Shown here piece after piece: positions 16,692 to 25,257 of a stretch of 64,000 bases of DNA. The position numbers and the translations under genes are program-made. Numbering within the stretch: the stretch's first letter is position 1; each line of letters starts with the position of its first letter. A model generated the notes under the pieces. The model did no database searches and was not told where the DNA came from. It worked only from the letters and a program-made list of their open reading frames with translations. Source of the stretch: Pontibacter mucosus (lineage in GTDB: Bacteria > Bacteroidota > Bacteroidia > Cytophagales > Hymenobacteraceae). Location of the stretch: NCBI RefSeq assembly GCF_003054055.1, contig NZ_QBKI01000004.1, positions 124,001-188,000 on the forward strand, written 5' to 3'.

Positions 16692-17729
16692 ATGAAACAT
16701 CAACACATCGAAAATACGCAGTACCAGCCGCACCACATGGCTGGCTTGTTTACCCTAGCCCTACGCCTGGTAGTTGGCTGGACCTATTTCTCGGCCTTCT
16801 GGCGGAGGCTTATACTTGAAAATAAACTGGACCCCGAAGCGGCGGGATACATCGGCGAAAAATTTAACCACTTTCTGCCAAATGCCCTGGGCATCGGCCC
16901 GTTGATAGAGTACCTGGTCACGCACCCCGAAGCCCTTTGGTGGGCAATGACGGCTTTTACGATTATAGAGGCTATCGTCGGGCTGTTTATGATGCTGGGC
17001 CTGTTTACCCGGCTGATGAGCATTGGCGTGTTCGGTCTGGCGATGGGCATCTTGCTCGGCTCGGGTTGGCTGGGCACCACCTGCCTGGATGAGTGGCAGA
17101 TTGGCGTACTGGGCATTGCGGCTGGCTTCACCATCTTTTTGTCCGGCAGCGGCAGGCACTCCCTGGATTACTGGCTCAGCACTCGAGCTACCAAAGTTAC
17201 CAAGCAGAAGTGGTTTGCCTGGATAGGATCCGGCGCCCTGCCCGTTCACCCCAGGCCCTTGCACAAGTTCGTTTTTGGCGGCGCCCTGTTTATCCTGTTC
17301 ATCACCCTGTTTACAAACCAGTACTTCCATGGTGGGGTATGGGGCACGCTGCACAATAAGTCGGTGAAGCCAAAAATTGAGATTGCGGATGCGACCATTC
17401 AAACGGGAAAACTCTCTTTTGAAGTATACCGGGTAGAGGGGGCGGATGTGTATGGCTCCTTCCTGATCGGCATTACCCTGCGCAACAGCAACGGGGAAGT
17501 TATACTGGACAGAAACGGCACCGACCTTTCCAACTTCCCGGTCAGCAACATCCACAACCGGTATGTTACAAAGGTGAAGCCCGGTGCACATAGCCTAGTA
17601 ATTCCTCTGGGCGCCAGGGCCACGCTGGCTGTTCAGGATGAGGCGCTGCAGGGTTTACCGGCAGGAAACTACCACCTGCTGCTAACCGATATCAACGGAC
17701 TAACCTGGTCAGCCACCATCCGCATCTAG
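16692..17729 (+). CDS. DoxD-DoxA fusion, thiosulfate:quinone oxidoreductase-like membrane protein
   Basis: A 345-aa protein. Residues about 18-160 form a four-helix DoxD/DoxX-type membrane domain (TLALRLVVGWTYFSAFWRRL, GLFTRLMSIGVFGLAMG, WLGTTCLDEW, SGSGRHSLDYWL). One more membrane segment follows at about 197-209, then a periplasmic DoxA-like beta domain (210-345, FEVYRVEGADVYGSFLIGI, PAGNYHLLL). In Acidianus DoxD and DoxA are separate subunits of thiosulfate:quinone oxidoreductase; here they are fused. Enzymatic activity in this organism is an inference. No sulfur-oxidation genes lie nearby. Confidence 0.85.
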   Translation: MKHQHIENTQYQPHHMAGLFTLALRLVVGWTYFSAFWRRLILENKLDPEAAGYIGEKFNHFLPNALGIGPLIEYLVTHPEALWWAMTAFTIIEAIVGLFMMLGLFTRLMSIGVFGLAMGILLGSGWLGTTCLDEWQIGVLGIAAGFTIFLSGSGRHSLDYWLSTRATKVTKQKWFAWIGSGALPVHPRPLHKFVFGGALFILFITLFTNQYFHGGVWGTLHNKSVKPKIEIADATIQTGKLSFEVYRVEGADVYGSFLIGITLRNSNGEVILDRNGTDLSNFPVSNIHNRYVTKVKPGAHSLVIPLGARATLAVQDEALQGLPAGNYHLLLTDINGLTWSATIRI

Positions 17730-17746
17730 CGTAGTGCTCCTGTTAC

Positions 17747-17785
17747 AGGCACGCTTCGTAGCTGCAGCAGTTGCGAAGCGTGCCT
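17747..17785. terminator. Bidirectional terminator-like hairpin
   Basis: AGGCACGCTTCG (17747-17758) pairs perfectly with CGAAGCGTGCCT (17774-17785) between the converging doxDA and VOC genes. There is no long T-tract on either side. Confidence 0.6.
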
Positions 17786-17795
17786 TGCCGGGGCT

Positions 17796-18191
17796 CTACC
17801 CCCGCTCCCACATGCCTTCCATGATGATCTCCAGCAGGTGCTCGTCCGGATCGCGGAAGTAGAAGGAGAGAAAGCCGCCGCCCCAGTTATACTCCTGCTC
17901 GATAGGGATGCCCAGGTTCTGCACTTTCTGTTTCCAGGGCCTGTACTGCTCCTTCTCCACCTCAAAGGCCAGGTGCAACTGCCCTGCCCCAAAATGCGGC
18001 GGCAGTGTGCCGGGTTTCTCCGATACCTCCGCAATAAAGCAGAGCAGCACAGAGCTGCCCACTCTGAAGAACACATGGCGCCCCTCCAATTCTCCAATCA
18101 CCTCAAACCCGAGCCTTCGGTGGTAGAAGTCCTTACTTTTCGTAATGTCTTTTACATAGAGGCAGGTTTCCTTAATCTTCTTTATGTTCAT
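17796..18191 (-). CDS. VOC (glyoxalase/bleomycin-resistance) family protein
   Basis: A 131-aa metal-dependent vicinal-oxygen-chelate domain with paired beta-alpha-beta-beta-beta modules: the first opens IKETCLYVKDITKSKDFYHRRLGF, the second HLAFEVEKEQYRPWKQKVQNLG. Candidate metal ligands are H in QLHLAFEV and E in EHLLEIIMEG. The family includes glyoxalase I, extradiol dioxygenases and fosfomycin-resistance proteins; DPDEHLLEI near the C-terminus is general to VOC proteins and does not prove any of these. Confidence 0.82.
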   Translation of the reverse strand: MNIKKIKETCLYVKDITKSKDFYHRRLGFEVIGELEGRHVFFRVGSSVLLCFIAEVSEKPGTLPPHFGAGQLHLAFEVEKEQYRPWKQKVQNLGIPIEQEYNWGGGFLSFYFRDPDEHLLEIIMEGMWERG

Positions 18192-18309
18192 ATCTACAGT
18201 GGGTCTGGTGAACGTATAAGCCAGGATTTTATACAGGAATTTATACTTTCTAGCTTAACGTGCATACGTGCTTCTCGTTTATACTAGCACCGCACTATCT
18301 ATTTACTAC

Positions 18310-19152
18310 ATGAAGCTAATGATAAAAATCTCTATTATTTTTCTGGCTATCATCGGGGTGGCCATTTACTTTTCCCGCGATTTCCTTTTTGAAGAGGCGC
18401 CTGCAAGCCCTGCCGGACTGGAGCGCCTGGCGCCGCTCTCGGGGCAGGTACAGGAAAGCTCCGGGATAGCCGTGCTGGGCCAGGGCGAGTACCTGACGCA
18501 CAATGATGCGGGCAACAGACCCGAACTTTATAAAATAGACGCAAAAGGCAAGGTACAGCAAACGATCAAACTGAAGGTGCCGAACGTGGATTGGGAGGAT
18601 CTGGCGCAGGACCCGGAAGGAACTATTTACATAGCCGATACGGGCAACAACGACAACAAACGCCGCGAGCTGGCCGTGTACAAACTAAACCCAGATGCGC
18701 CGGAGCAGGTGCAGGCCATTCGTTTTACCTACGAGGACCAGAAGGAGTTCCCGCCCAAGAAAAAGGATCGCAACTTCGATTCTGAGGCTCTTTTCTGGAG
18801 CGACGGCAACCTCTACATCATCTCCAAGGATCGCGGCCAGGGGCAGACCGCCAAAGTATACCAGGTACCCGACCAGCCCGGCACTTATAAGGCTAAGCTA
18901 ATCGGAAGCCATAAAATAAAGGCACAAATAACCGGGGCCACCATCAGCAGAAATGGTGAAATCGTAGCCTTGCTCAGCGAGGAGGCCCTGCACTTGTTTC
19001 GGGACTTCGACAGCCCCGACAAGTTTTATGAAGGCAAGTATGAGAAGCGGGCGTTGAAAGGCGCTGGACAGACCGAAGCCGTGGCGTTTGAAACTGACGA
19101 TGTGCTCATCATCACCAGCGAGGGCGGAAACCTGTACCGTTATGCGTTGTAA
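18310..19152 (+). CDS. Membrane-anchored beta-propeller-like protein
   Basis: A 280-aa protein. An N-terminal membrane anchor or signal (IKISIIFLAIIGVAIYF) is followed by repeated beta-propeller-like strands: ESSGIAVLGQGEYLTHNDAG, VDWEDLAQDPEGTIYIADTG, DSEALFWSDGNLYIISKDRG, TGATISRNGEIVALLSEEA, TEAVAFETDDVLIITSEGG. Each has the D/E-x-hydrophobic pattern of SMP-30/NHL-type blades, and together they recall SdiA-regulated-like extracellular proteins. The start chosen is ATG 18310. Function unknown; periplasmic or exported. Confidence 0.7.
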   Translation: MKLMIKISIIFLAIIGVAIYFSRDFLFEEAPASPAGLERLAPLSGQVQESSGIAVLGQGEYLTHNDAGNRPELYKIDAKGKVQQTIKLKVPNVDWEDLAQDPEGTIYIADTGNNDNKRRELAVYKLNPDAPEQVQAIRFTYEDQKEFPPKKKDRNFDSEALFWSDGNLYIISKDRGQGQTAKVYQVPDQPGTYKAKLIGSHKIKAQITGATISRNGEIVALLSEEALHLFRDFDSPDKFYEGKYEKRALKGAGQTEAVAFETDDVLIITSEGGNLYRYAL

Positions 19153-19166
19153 ACACTCCACAAAAA

Positions 19167-19202
19167 AACCTCCCCTTCTGCCAATCAGCCAAAGGGGAGG
19201 TT
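19167..19202. terminator. Bidirectional terminator
   Basis: AACCTCCCCTT (19167-19177) pairs with AAGGGGAGGTT (19192-19202) between converging genes, with an A-tract on the left and a TTTTATACTT tract a little to the right. Confidence 0.8.
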
Positions 19203-19223
19203 CCGGGATAGTTTTATACTTGC

Positions 19224-20063
19224 TTATACTTTGCTGCTTTCCTTCAGGCGGCCGCCCGGCAATGCTGGCTTCGGATTTTGCCATACTCTGAAAAGTATAA
19301 CCAGGCCGGCAATAATCAGCGGGATACTCAGCTGCTGCCCGATGTTCAGGGCCATGGTTGCCTCTTTGGCTACCTGGTCCTCTTTGAGGAACTCCACCAG
19401 GAAACGGAAAGTGAACAGCGCCGTCACGAAAATACCGAACAGCAGTCCCTTCGGCAACGCCTCCTTATACTTCTTCCAGAGCCAGTAAAGCAGCACAAAC
19501 AGCAGGAACACGCTCAGCGACTCATACAGCTGGGTGGGGTGGCGCGGCACATGCGAGTACTCATTCTGACGCACGAAAATAAAGCCCCAGGGCAGGTTGG
19601 TCGGGTGGCCGAAAATCTCGGAGTTCATCAGGTTGCCCAGTCGGATGAGGGCGCCGCCCAGGGCCACCACAATCACGATGCGGTCCAGCACCCACATGTA
19701 GTCGAATTTATACTTGCGGCTGAACATCCACAGCGCCAGCAAGATACCGATGGTCGCCCCATGGCTCGCCAGTCCGCCCTCCCATATTTTCAGTATCTCG
19801 ATGGGGTTGCTCAGGTAGTACTCCGGCGAGTAAAACAACGTATGGCCCAAACGTGCGCCCACGACGGTGCCCACAATCATGTAAATCGTGATGATGTCCA
19901 CGTCGCCTTCGGTGCGGCCTTCAGCTACATATATTTTAGAGAGGATGCGTTGCCCGATGATGAAGCCCAGTGCGAAAAGCAGGCCATACCAGCGAATACT
20001 GAGCGGCCCGATGTGGAATATCTCGGGGTCAACGTTCCAGGTGATGTAGTTTAGTAAGTTCAT
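19224..20063 (-). CDS. lgt: Prolipoprotein diacylglyceryl transferase
   Basis: Attaches diacylglycerol from phosphatidylglycerol to the lipobox cysteine of prolipoproteins at the inner membrane; it would serve the many lipoproteins in this window. The 279-aa protein has seven hydrophobic segments. It contains the Lgt signature RLGNLMNSEIFGHPTNLPWG (141-160), conserved H101 in EGGLASHGATIG, and HPTQLYES (175-182). The C-terminus (LPGGRLKESSKV) is slightly extended. It sits 206 bp downstream of nadE behind a strong terminator, so it is probably transcribed alone. Confidence 0.95.
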   Translation of the reverse strand: MNLLNYITWNVDPEIFHIGPLSIRWYGLLFALGFIIGQRILSKIYVAEGRTEGDVDIITIYMIVGTVVGARLGHTLFYSPEYYLSNPIEILKIWEGGLASHGATIGILLALWMFSRKYKFDYMWVLDRIVIVVALGGALIRLGNLMNSEIFGHPTNLPWGFIFVRQNEYSHVPRHPTQLYESLSVFLLFVLLYWLWKKYKEALPKGLLFGIFVTALFTFRFLVEFLKEDQVAKEATMALNIGQQLSIPLIIAGLVILFRVWQNPKPALPGGRLKESSKV

Positions 20064-20218
20064 AAGGGTGGTGTTATCTCACAAAGTTAAGATAAATCAG
20101 CCACTGAAAAAACGGAAGCGGTATTGCCGGTAAAGCTGATGCGGCAACAAGTTGGTGGCAGCCAGGATAGAAAACCATGCAAACGGTCCTCTCGGTTAGA
20201 TTTTACCATAAAAACGAA

Positions 20219-20250
20219 CAGCGGCGCCCCCTATCCGGGGAGCGCCGCTG
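20219..20250 (-). terminator. Terminator of nadE
   Basis: CAGCGGCGC (20219-20227) pairs with GCGCCGCTG (20242-20250), with inner CCC/GGG pairs. On the minus strand the hairpin is followed by TTCGTTTTTA. Confidence 0.85.
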
Positions 20251-20269
20251 TAGCCTTAATTTATCCTTT

Positions 20270-22156
20270 CTACTGCTGCTGTAGCTTCTCCAGTTCAGCC
20301 TTAAAGCCCCCGCTCAGGATTGGGAAGCGCAGCCAGCTGCGTGGGTCCACGTTGTAATCATCCAGGTGGAAGGCCGGGGCATAGCGCTCGCGTTTCCATT
20401 GGTTGCGGCTCCACATGGTATAAAACTTCGTGATCCATGCTTTCAATTGCTCCGGTGTCCCTTTCTGCTGCTCCAGTAGGATGGCGTATACTTCCTCCGG
20501 GGCGTAGCGATCGTAGAAGGCCAGCCGTTCTATCTGGTTCAGCACCTCATACGGCATTAAGTCTTTCTCGTCGGTCTGCGTCTGCTCCTGCGGGCGAAGC
20601 TCCGCGCTTGGCTGCAGGTTGTTCACGTACTGCAAACCTATGTAGCCCAGCTCCTGCTGCGCCCAAATAAGAAACTGCCGGATAAAGGCCTTATCGATGC
20701 CCGCGATGGGGGAAATGCTGCCGGCCGTGTCGCCATCCATGGTGGCGTAGCCCACGGAGGCCTCGCTGCGGTTGGAGGTGGCCAGCAGGAGCGCATACTT
20801 GATGTTGGCCAGCATCCAGATAGCAGGGGCACGCACCCGGGCCTGAATGTTCTGCAGCGTCACGTCATCCTGCTGCCAGGTTAGCTGGCGACCAAGGGCA
20901 TGCTCCACTTTAGAAGTATAGCCCTGCACCTCCTCGTCAATTGTCCAATTATAGAAGGTAGCCCCGATAGAATCTGCCAGTTCTTTGGCTGAAGTATAGG
21001 TATCGTCGGAGGAGTTGACCGTGCCCTGGTAGGCGCAGGTCAAGAGTTTACCAACAATCGCTTTCCGTGCCGCCTCCTTGGGAAGTTGCGCCAGTTCTGC
21101 CATTTCTTCCTCTGTAAAGAACAGGGCCTTCTCCAGGAAAGCCTGCAAGCCTATACTTTCCACGCCGCGGCGCACCATTTCAGCCACAGCCACTGCGCAT
21201 AGCGAGGAGTCGGCACCACCGCTCAGCGAGAGCACAAAGCCACGGCTGCGGCTCTTGCGCATGTAGTCGAACAGGGCCAGGCTGAGGGCAGCAATCAGTT
21301 CCTTGTTCTCGTCAATGGGGGGCAGGTACTCGATTACTTCCGCTATTTCCGGGTTGGCCGAAAAACACACTTCCGCATACTCCAGGTCCACGTCTTTAAA
21401 GCAGAGCAAATCGTTTCTTCGGATTAGTTTCCCGTTCTGGGCAATCAGCACCTCCCCGTCGTAAATCATCTTGCCCGCTTCGTTGCCCAATAGGTTGGCG
21501 TACATGTAGGCGCACTGGTATTTCTTAGAGGCATCCACCACCAGCCGGTAGCGCACATCGGTTTTGCTCAGGGCAAAGTGGCTGGCGCTGGGGTTAAGTA
21601 TAAGTTGCACGCCCTTGGCCATATGGCGCTCAGCCGGCCGGTTCGGTCGCCAGGCATCCTCGCAAATCTCAAACGCATACTTTACGCCCTGCTCCTCATA
21701 TACAATATCGCCGATCTGATACTTCTGGCCCCGCATCTCAAACTCCTGTACCTCGTTGGCCGGCCACGGCGCAAACCAGCGCGGCTCGTAATGCACGCCG
21801 TCGCTTGCCAGGAACTGCTTGGCCGTAAAGCCGATGATCTCTTTGTTCTTAATCACGCAGGCCGTGTTATACACCTGCTTGTTCAGAAAGACAGGCAGGC
21901 CAACAGCCACCGTGATGCCGTCGCACCACTCCTTTACCTCCAGCAGTTTCCCGAAGGCCTCCTCTGATACCCAGGGGCTCAGGAACAGGTCTTCGCAGCC
22001 GTAGCCGGTGATGCAGAGTTCAGGGAGTAACAGGATGTGGGCGTTTTGCCGCTTTGCCTCCTGAATGGCAGTCTGGATATGTTGCAGGTTGCCGGCCCAG
22101 TCCATAGGGGTTTGGTTAAGGGCAGCGGCGGCCAGGGTCAGTTTCGTTTCTTTCAT
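20270..22156 (-). CDS. nadE: Glutamine-dependent NAD+ synthetase
   Basis: Converts nicotinic acid adenine dinucleotide to NAD with glutamine-derived ammonia. The 628 residues carry an N-terminal nitrilase-type glutaminase domain with the catalytic triad E46 (LLPELCI), K113 (TAKQFL) and C165 (FEICEDAW). A C-terminal NAD synthase domain follows, with the ATP pyrophosphatase P-loop SGGADSS (312-318) and substrate-binding RSEASVGYATMDGDTAGSIS. It is of the long type (over 600 aa) found in Bacteroidota. Intact. Confidence 0.96.
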   Translation of the reverse strand: MKETKLTLAAAALNQTPMDWAGNLQHIQTAIQEAKRQNAHILLLPELCITGYGCEDLFLSPWVSEEAFGKLLEVKEWCDGITVAVGLPVFLNKQVYNTACVIKNKEIIGFTAKQFLASDGVHYEPRWFAPWPANEVQEFEMRGQKYQIGDIVYEEQGVKYAFEICEDAWRPNRPAERHMAKGVQLILNPSASHFALSKTDVRYRLVVDASKKYQCAYMYANLLGNEAGKMIYDGEVLIAQNGKLIRRNDLLCFKDVDLEYAEVCFSANPEIAEVIEYLPPIDENKELIAALSLALFDYMRKSRSRGFVLSLSGGADSSLCAVAVAEMVRRGVESIGLQAFLEKALFFTEEEMAELAQLPKEAARKAIVGKLLTCAYQGTVNSSDDTYTSAKELADSIGATFYNWTIDEEVQGYTSKVEHALGRQLTWQQDDVTLQNIQARVRAPAIWMLANIKYALLLATSNRSEASVGYATMDGDTAGSISPIAGIDKAFIRQFLIWAQQELGYIGLQYVNNLQPSAELRPQEQTQTDEKDLMPYEVLNQIERLAFYDRYAPEEVYAILLEQQKGTPEQLKAWITKFYTMWSRNQWKRERYAPAFHLDDYNVDPRSWLRFPILSGGFKAELEKLQQQ

Positions 22157-22330
22157 AGGTGTTTTTAACGCATGTAATCAGGGGCAAGTTAATTTTAATT
22201 GTTGGATTGTTAAATGGCGGCTGCCCATTGTAGGCGGTGTTACGACAAGGCTATACTGGCAAAGTATACAGCCCAGGGATAAACCGGTCTTTCCATACTT
22301 TCACCACGCTGTTGGCTGCAGGTTTAAAAC

Positions 22331-22359
22331 AAAAAAGCCGCAAAGTATACTTCACGGCT
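22331..22359 (-). terminator. Terminator of the acpP-fabF-rnc operon
   Basis: On the minus strand AGCCG...CGGCT encloses AAGTATACTT and is followed by TTTTTT. The loop is the perfect palindrome formed by two overlapping AAGTATA/TATACTT heptamers. Confidence 0.7.
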
Positions 22360-22384
22360 GGCAGCGAACAACGGATAACATTAA

Positions 22385-23125
22385 TTAGGTGATATTCAGG
22401 AACTCAAGCCCTTTTTCGGCAGCGGCCTGATCGGCTTTTTTCTTGGAGAGGCCTACGCCAATGGCAATAGGTTTTTCATCGATGTATACTTCTGAGGTAA
22501 ACTCGGTGGTGTTGCCCTGCTGCTTCCGCTTCACGATGTCGAACCTAATTTCCAGGTTCTGGCTCTGTGCCCACTCAATAAGCTTGCTCTTGAAGTTGGC
22601 GGTGGTGTTAACCAGGGTATGAATGTCTACGTGCGGCTTTACGAGCTTGCCAAGTATAAACTGGCGGGTGGTGTTATAGCCCTTGTCTAGGTAAATGGCT
22701 CCTACCAATGCCTCCAGCGCGTTCCCGTTCACAGACTTATGCCGCATACTATGGTTCGAGCTGTCTACCTTCACCAACAGGCTGAGGCCTATCTTCACGG
22801 CAATATGGTTGAGCGACTCCCGGTTAACGATGCGCGAGCGGATTTCGGTCAGGAACCCCTCGTCTTCATAAGGGAACTTCTTGAACAAGTGCTCGGCCAC
22901 TACAGCACCCAGTACGGCATCTCCCAGAAACTCCAGGCGCTCGTTTGTCTCATGCTTGCCGGCAGAGGTCTGCCGCGCAAAGGACGTGTGCGTCAGGGCG
23001 AGCTTGTACAGTCGCAGGTTATCGGGTGTGCTGCCAATAATGCCAGCAAGAGCGCGTACTAATGCTTTATCTCTGTTGAATAATATGTGGTACGCGCGCC
23101 GGACTGGTTTAAAAGGGCCAAACAC
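22385..23125 (-). CDS. rnc: Ribonuclease III
   Basis: A double-stranded RNA endonuclease for rRNA and mRNA processing, 246 aa. The RNase III signature ETNERLEFLGDAVLG spans 59-73 with the catalytic acidic residues E65 and D69. The second acidic motif appears in NALEALVGAIYLDKG. A C-terminal dsRNA-binding domain covers about 170-246 (NFKSKLIEWAQSQNLEI, IAIGVGLSKKKADQAAAEKG). The start is GTG at 23123-23125, whose first base is the last base of the fabF stop codon, so translation is probably coupled. This acpP-fabF-rnc order is common in bacteria. Confidence 0.95.
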   Translation of the reverse strand: MFGPFKPVRRAYHILFNRDKALVRALAGIIGSTPDNLRLYKLALTHTSFARQTSAGKHETNERLEFLGDAVLGAVVAEHLFKKFPYEDEGFLTEIRSRIVNRESLNHIAVKIGLSLLVKVDSSNHSMRHKSVNGNALEALVGAIYLDKGYNTTRQFILGKLVKPHVDIHTLVNTTANFKSKLIEWAQSQNLEIRFDIVKRKQQGNTTEFTSEVYIDEKPIAIGVGLSKKKADQAAAEKGLEFLNIT

Positions 23126-24378
23126 TAATCGTTCAGTTGACGGAATATAACAGAGGTATTGTGTCCACCAAAACCAAAGGTGTTGCTCATGGCAACCTTC
23201 ACTTCACGCTCCTGCGCCTTGTTGAACGTGAAGTTCAGGCGGCTGTCGAAGCTATCATCATCGGTGAAGTGGTTAATGGTTGGCGGCACGATGTTGTTTC
23301 GAACAGCCATGATAGAGGCGATGGCCTCAATGGCACCGGCGGCACCCAGCAAGTGACCCGTCATGGACTTAGTAGAGCCAATGTTCAGCTTGTAAGCATG
23401 GTCTCCAAATACCGACTGTATCGCTTTTACCTCGCTAATGTCGCCCAGCGGAGTAGAAGTGCCGTGTACGTTGATGTAATCCACTTCCTCCGGCTTGATG
23501 TTGGCGTCGCGCAGCACGTTTTTCATTACGTTCAGCGCACCCAGGCCTTCCGGGTGAGGAGCGGTCATGTGGTAAGCGTCAGCAGACATGCCACCGCCGA
23601 TGATCTCGGCATAGATCTTAGCGCCACGCGCCTTGGCATGCTCATACTCTTCCAGGATAAGGGCACCGGCTCCTTCACCCAGCACAAAGCCGTCGCGGTC
23701 TTTGTCGAATGGGCGGGAGGCAGTTTCCGGAGAGTCGTTGCGCTCAGAAAGGGCTTTCAGAGCGTTAAAGCCACCGATACCGGCCTCTGTTACAGCTGCT
23801 TCAGAACCACCGGTCACCACCACATCAGCCATACCCAGGCGGATATAGTTAAAGGAGTCGATGATGGCGTTGGTGGCAGAGGCACAGGCAGAAACAGTCA
23901 CGAAGTTAGGCCCGCGGAAGCCATGCTTCATGGAGATGTGTCCGGCACTGATGTCGGCAATCATTTTAGGGATGAAGAACGGGTTGAAGCGCGGTGTGCC
24001 ATCGCCGTTGGCGAAGTTCACGCACTCTTCCTGGAACGTGCGGAGACCGCCGATGCCAGAACCCCATATTACCCCGACACGGTCCGGATCGTAATTTCCC
24101 TCAGTCAGTTTAGAGTCGGCTACGGCCTCATCGGCCGCCACCATGGCAAACTGGGAGAAGAGGTCCATTTTGCGGGCCTCTTTCCTTTCAAAGTAATTCT
24201 CAGGGTCGTATCCTTTTACCTCACAGGCAAACTGGGTCTTAAACTTACTCGCATCAAAGCGTGTGATAGGTGCAGCGCCACTCACGCCATTGACCAGACC
24301 GTTCCAGTACTCCGAAACGGTATTTCCAAGTGGCGTGAGTGCGCCTAGCCCAGTAACTACGACTCTCTTAAGCTCCAT
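23125..24378 (-). CDS. fabF: Beta-ketoacyl-ACP synthase II
   Basis: Condenses malonyl-ACP with acyl-ACP in fatty-acid elongation. The 417-aa protein has the thiolase-fold Cys-His-His triad: C165 (VSACASATN), H305 (NVHGTSTPLGD) and H342 (SMTGHLLGAAG). GFGGHNTS near the C-terminus is also diagnostic. It lies 57 bp after acpP and overlaps rnc by one base. It contains no TATACTT/AAGTATA heptamer, unlike most genes around it. Confidence 0.97.
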   Translation of the reverse strand: MELKRVVVTGLGALTPLGNTVSEYWNGLVNGVSGAAPITRFDASKFKTQFACEVKGYDPENYFERKEARKMDLFSQFAMVAADEAVADSKLTEGNYDPDRVGVIWGSGIGGLRTFQEECVNFANGDGTPRFNPFFIPKMIADISAGHISMKHGFRGPNFVTVSACASATNAIIDSFNYIRLGMADVVVTGGSEAAVTEAGIGGFNALKALSERNDSPETASRPFDKDRDGFVLGEGAGALILEEYEHAKARGAKIYAEIIGGGMSADAYHMTAPHPEGLGALNVMKNVLRDANIKPEEVDYINVHGTSTPLGDISEVKAIQSVFGDHAYKLNIGSTKSMTGHLLGAAGAIEAIASIMAVRNNIVPPTINHFTDDDSFDSRLNFTFNKAQEREVKVAMSNTFGFGGHNTSVIFRQLND

Positions 24379-24435
24379 AAGCTGTTAGTAGAGGGATAGA
24401 TAGTAGAAATTCTTGATAAAAAAGGGACGTGTATA

Positions 24436-24672
24436 TTACTTCGCGTGCTCTTCCAGGTAGCTGATAGCCTGACCTACAGTAGCAATGTTTTCAGCCTGAT
24501 CATCCGGAATAGATACATTGAATTCTTTTTCGAATTCCATGATAAGCTCAACTGTATCCAGTGAATCGGCGCCAAGGTCGTTAGTAAAGCTCGCCTCCGG
24601 AGTAACCTCTGACTCTTCTACACCCAGCTTATCAATGATGATAGCTTTTACTTTTTCTGCGATTTCTGACAT
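24436..24672 (-). CDS. acpP: Acyl carrier protein
   Basis: A 78-aa carrier of growing fatty acyl chains on a 4'-phosphopantetheine arm. The attachment serine is S37 in [14 protein letters not shown]. The acidic four-helix profile and length are standard. First gene of the acpP-fabF-rnc unit; the upstream spacer is shared with the divergent IPExxxVDY-pyk unit. Confidence 0.97.
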   Translation of the reverse strand: MSEIAEKVKAIIIDKLGVEESEVTPEASFTNDLGADSLDTVELIMEFEKEFNVSIPDDQAENIATVGQAISYLEEHAK

Positions 24673-24701
24673 TTTATCTTATAGTTTATTAAAACACTGT
24701 G

Positions 24702-24733
24702 CAAAGAAATAGCTTTTAACAGACAATGTCAAA
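24702..24733 (-). promoter_or_regulatory. Possible promoter of acpP
   Basis: On the minus strand a TTTG (24730-24733) is followed 18 bp later by TATTTCTTTG (24702-24711), close to but not an exact TAnnTTTG. Confidence 0.4.
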
Positions 24734-24826
24734 AAAATTTACTCTATTCGCTCCATCACAAAAGTTTTATACCTTACGCTCCCAATTACGGGCTAAGGTT
24801 CTTATTTTAGCGTTCCGTCCAGAAAC

Positions 24827-25255
24827 ATGAAAACGCACCACCTGCAAATAGAGTACGACTATAGCTTTGACTTGTACGGCATGGTTACGGCTGCCAGGGA
24901 TTACAAGTTGGCCTGGGCACTGAACAGGCTGCTGGACCTGCGCCTGACCCGCCAGAAAGACCTGTGCTTTGACCTGCTCGACAAGGACCGCCTGATTATA
25001 GCTAATTACAGGCATCTTACGGAGCATAGCGAGGTGCGGTTATTTCGCAACAGGGGGCTGGGCGGCCACACGCTAAAAAAACCTTTTTTGCTTCCGGACA
25101 TTAAAGAGTATGACTATGTGCTGCAAATAACCGGGGCCATGCAGCAACTTCACCCGCAGGAGCTAATCAGAAACCTGATGCGCGCACCGCTCGTGCAGTA
25201 TGTAAAACAGTTAGACCCGCTCACTTTAAAATTTAAAGAGAACCTGATTTTCTAA
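24827..25255 (+). CDS. IPExxxVDY family protein
   Basis: A 142-aa protein of a small Bacteroidota-specific family named for a conserved C-terminal motif; here it reads LPDIKEYDYVL, so the IPE and VDY positions are conservatively changed. No enzyme motif, signal or membrane segment is visible. Its stop codon is 2 bp before the pyk start, so the two are almost certainly cotranscribed, an arrangement I associate with this phylum. A role in controlling or assisting pyruvate kinase is possible but unproven. Confidence 0.82.
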   Translation: MKTHHLQIEYDYSFDLYGMVTAARDYKLAWALNRLLDLRLTRQKDLCFDLLDKDRLIIANYRHLTEHSEVRLFRNRGLGGHTLKKPFLLPDIKEYDYVLQITGAMQQLHPQELIRNLMRAPLVQYVKQLDPLTLKFKENLIF

Positions 25256-25257
25256 GT

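Noticed and set aside
23137-24348. A 403-codon plus-strand open frame
   Set aside because: Antisense to fabF across almost its whole length; long antisense frames are expected in GC-rich coding DNA and the translation has no family match.
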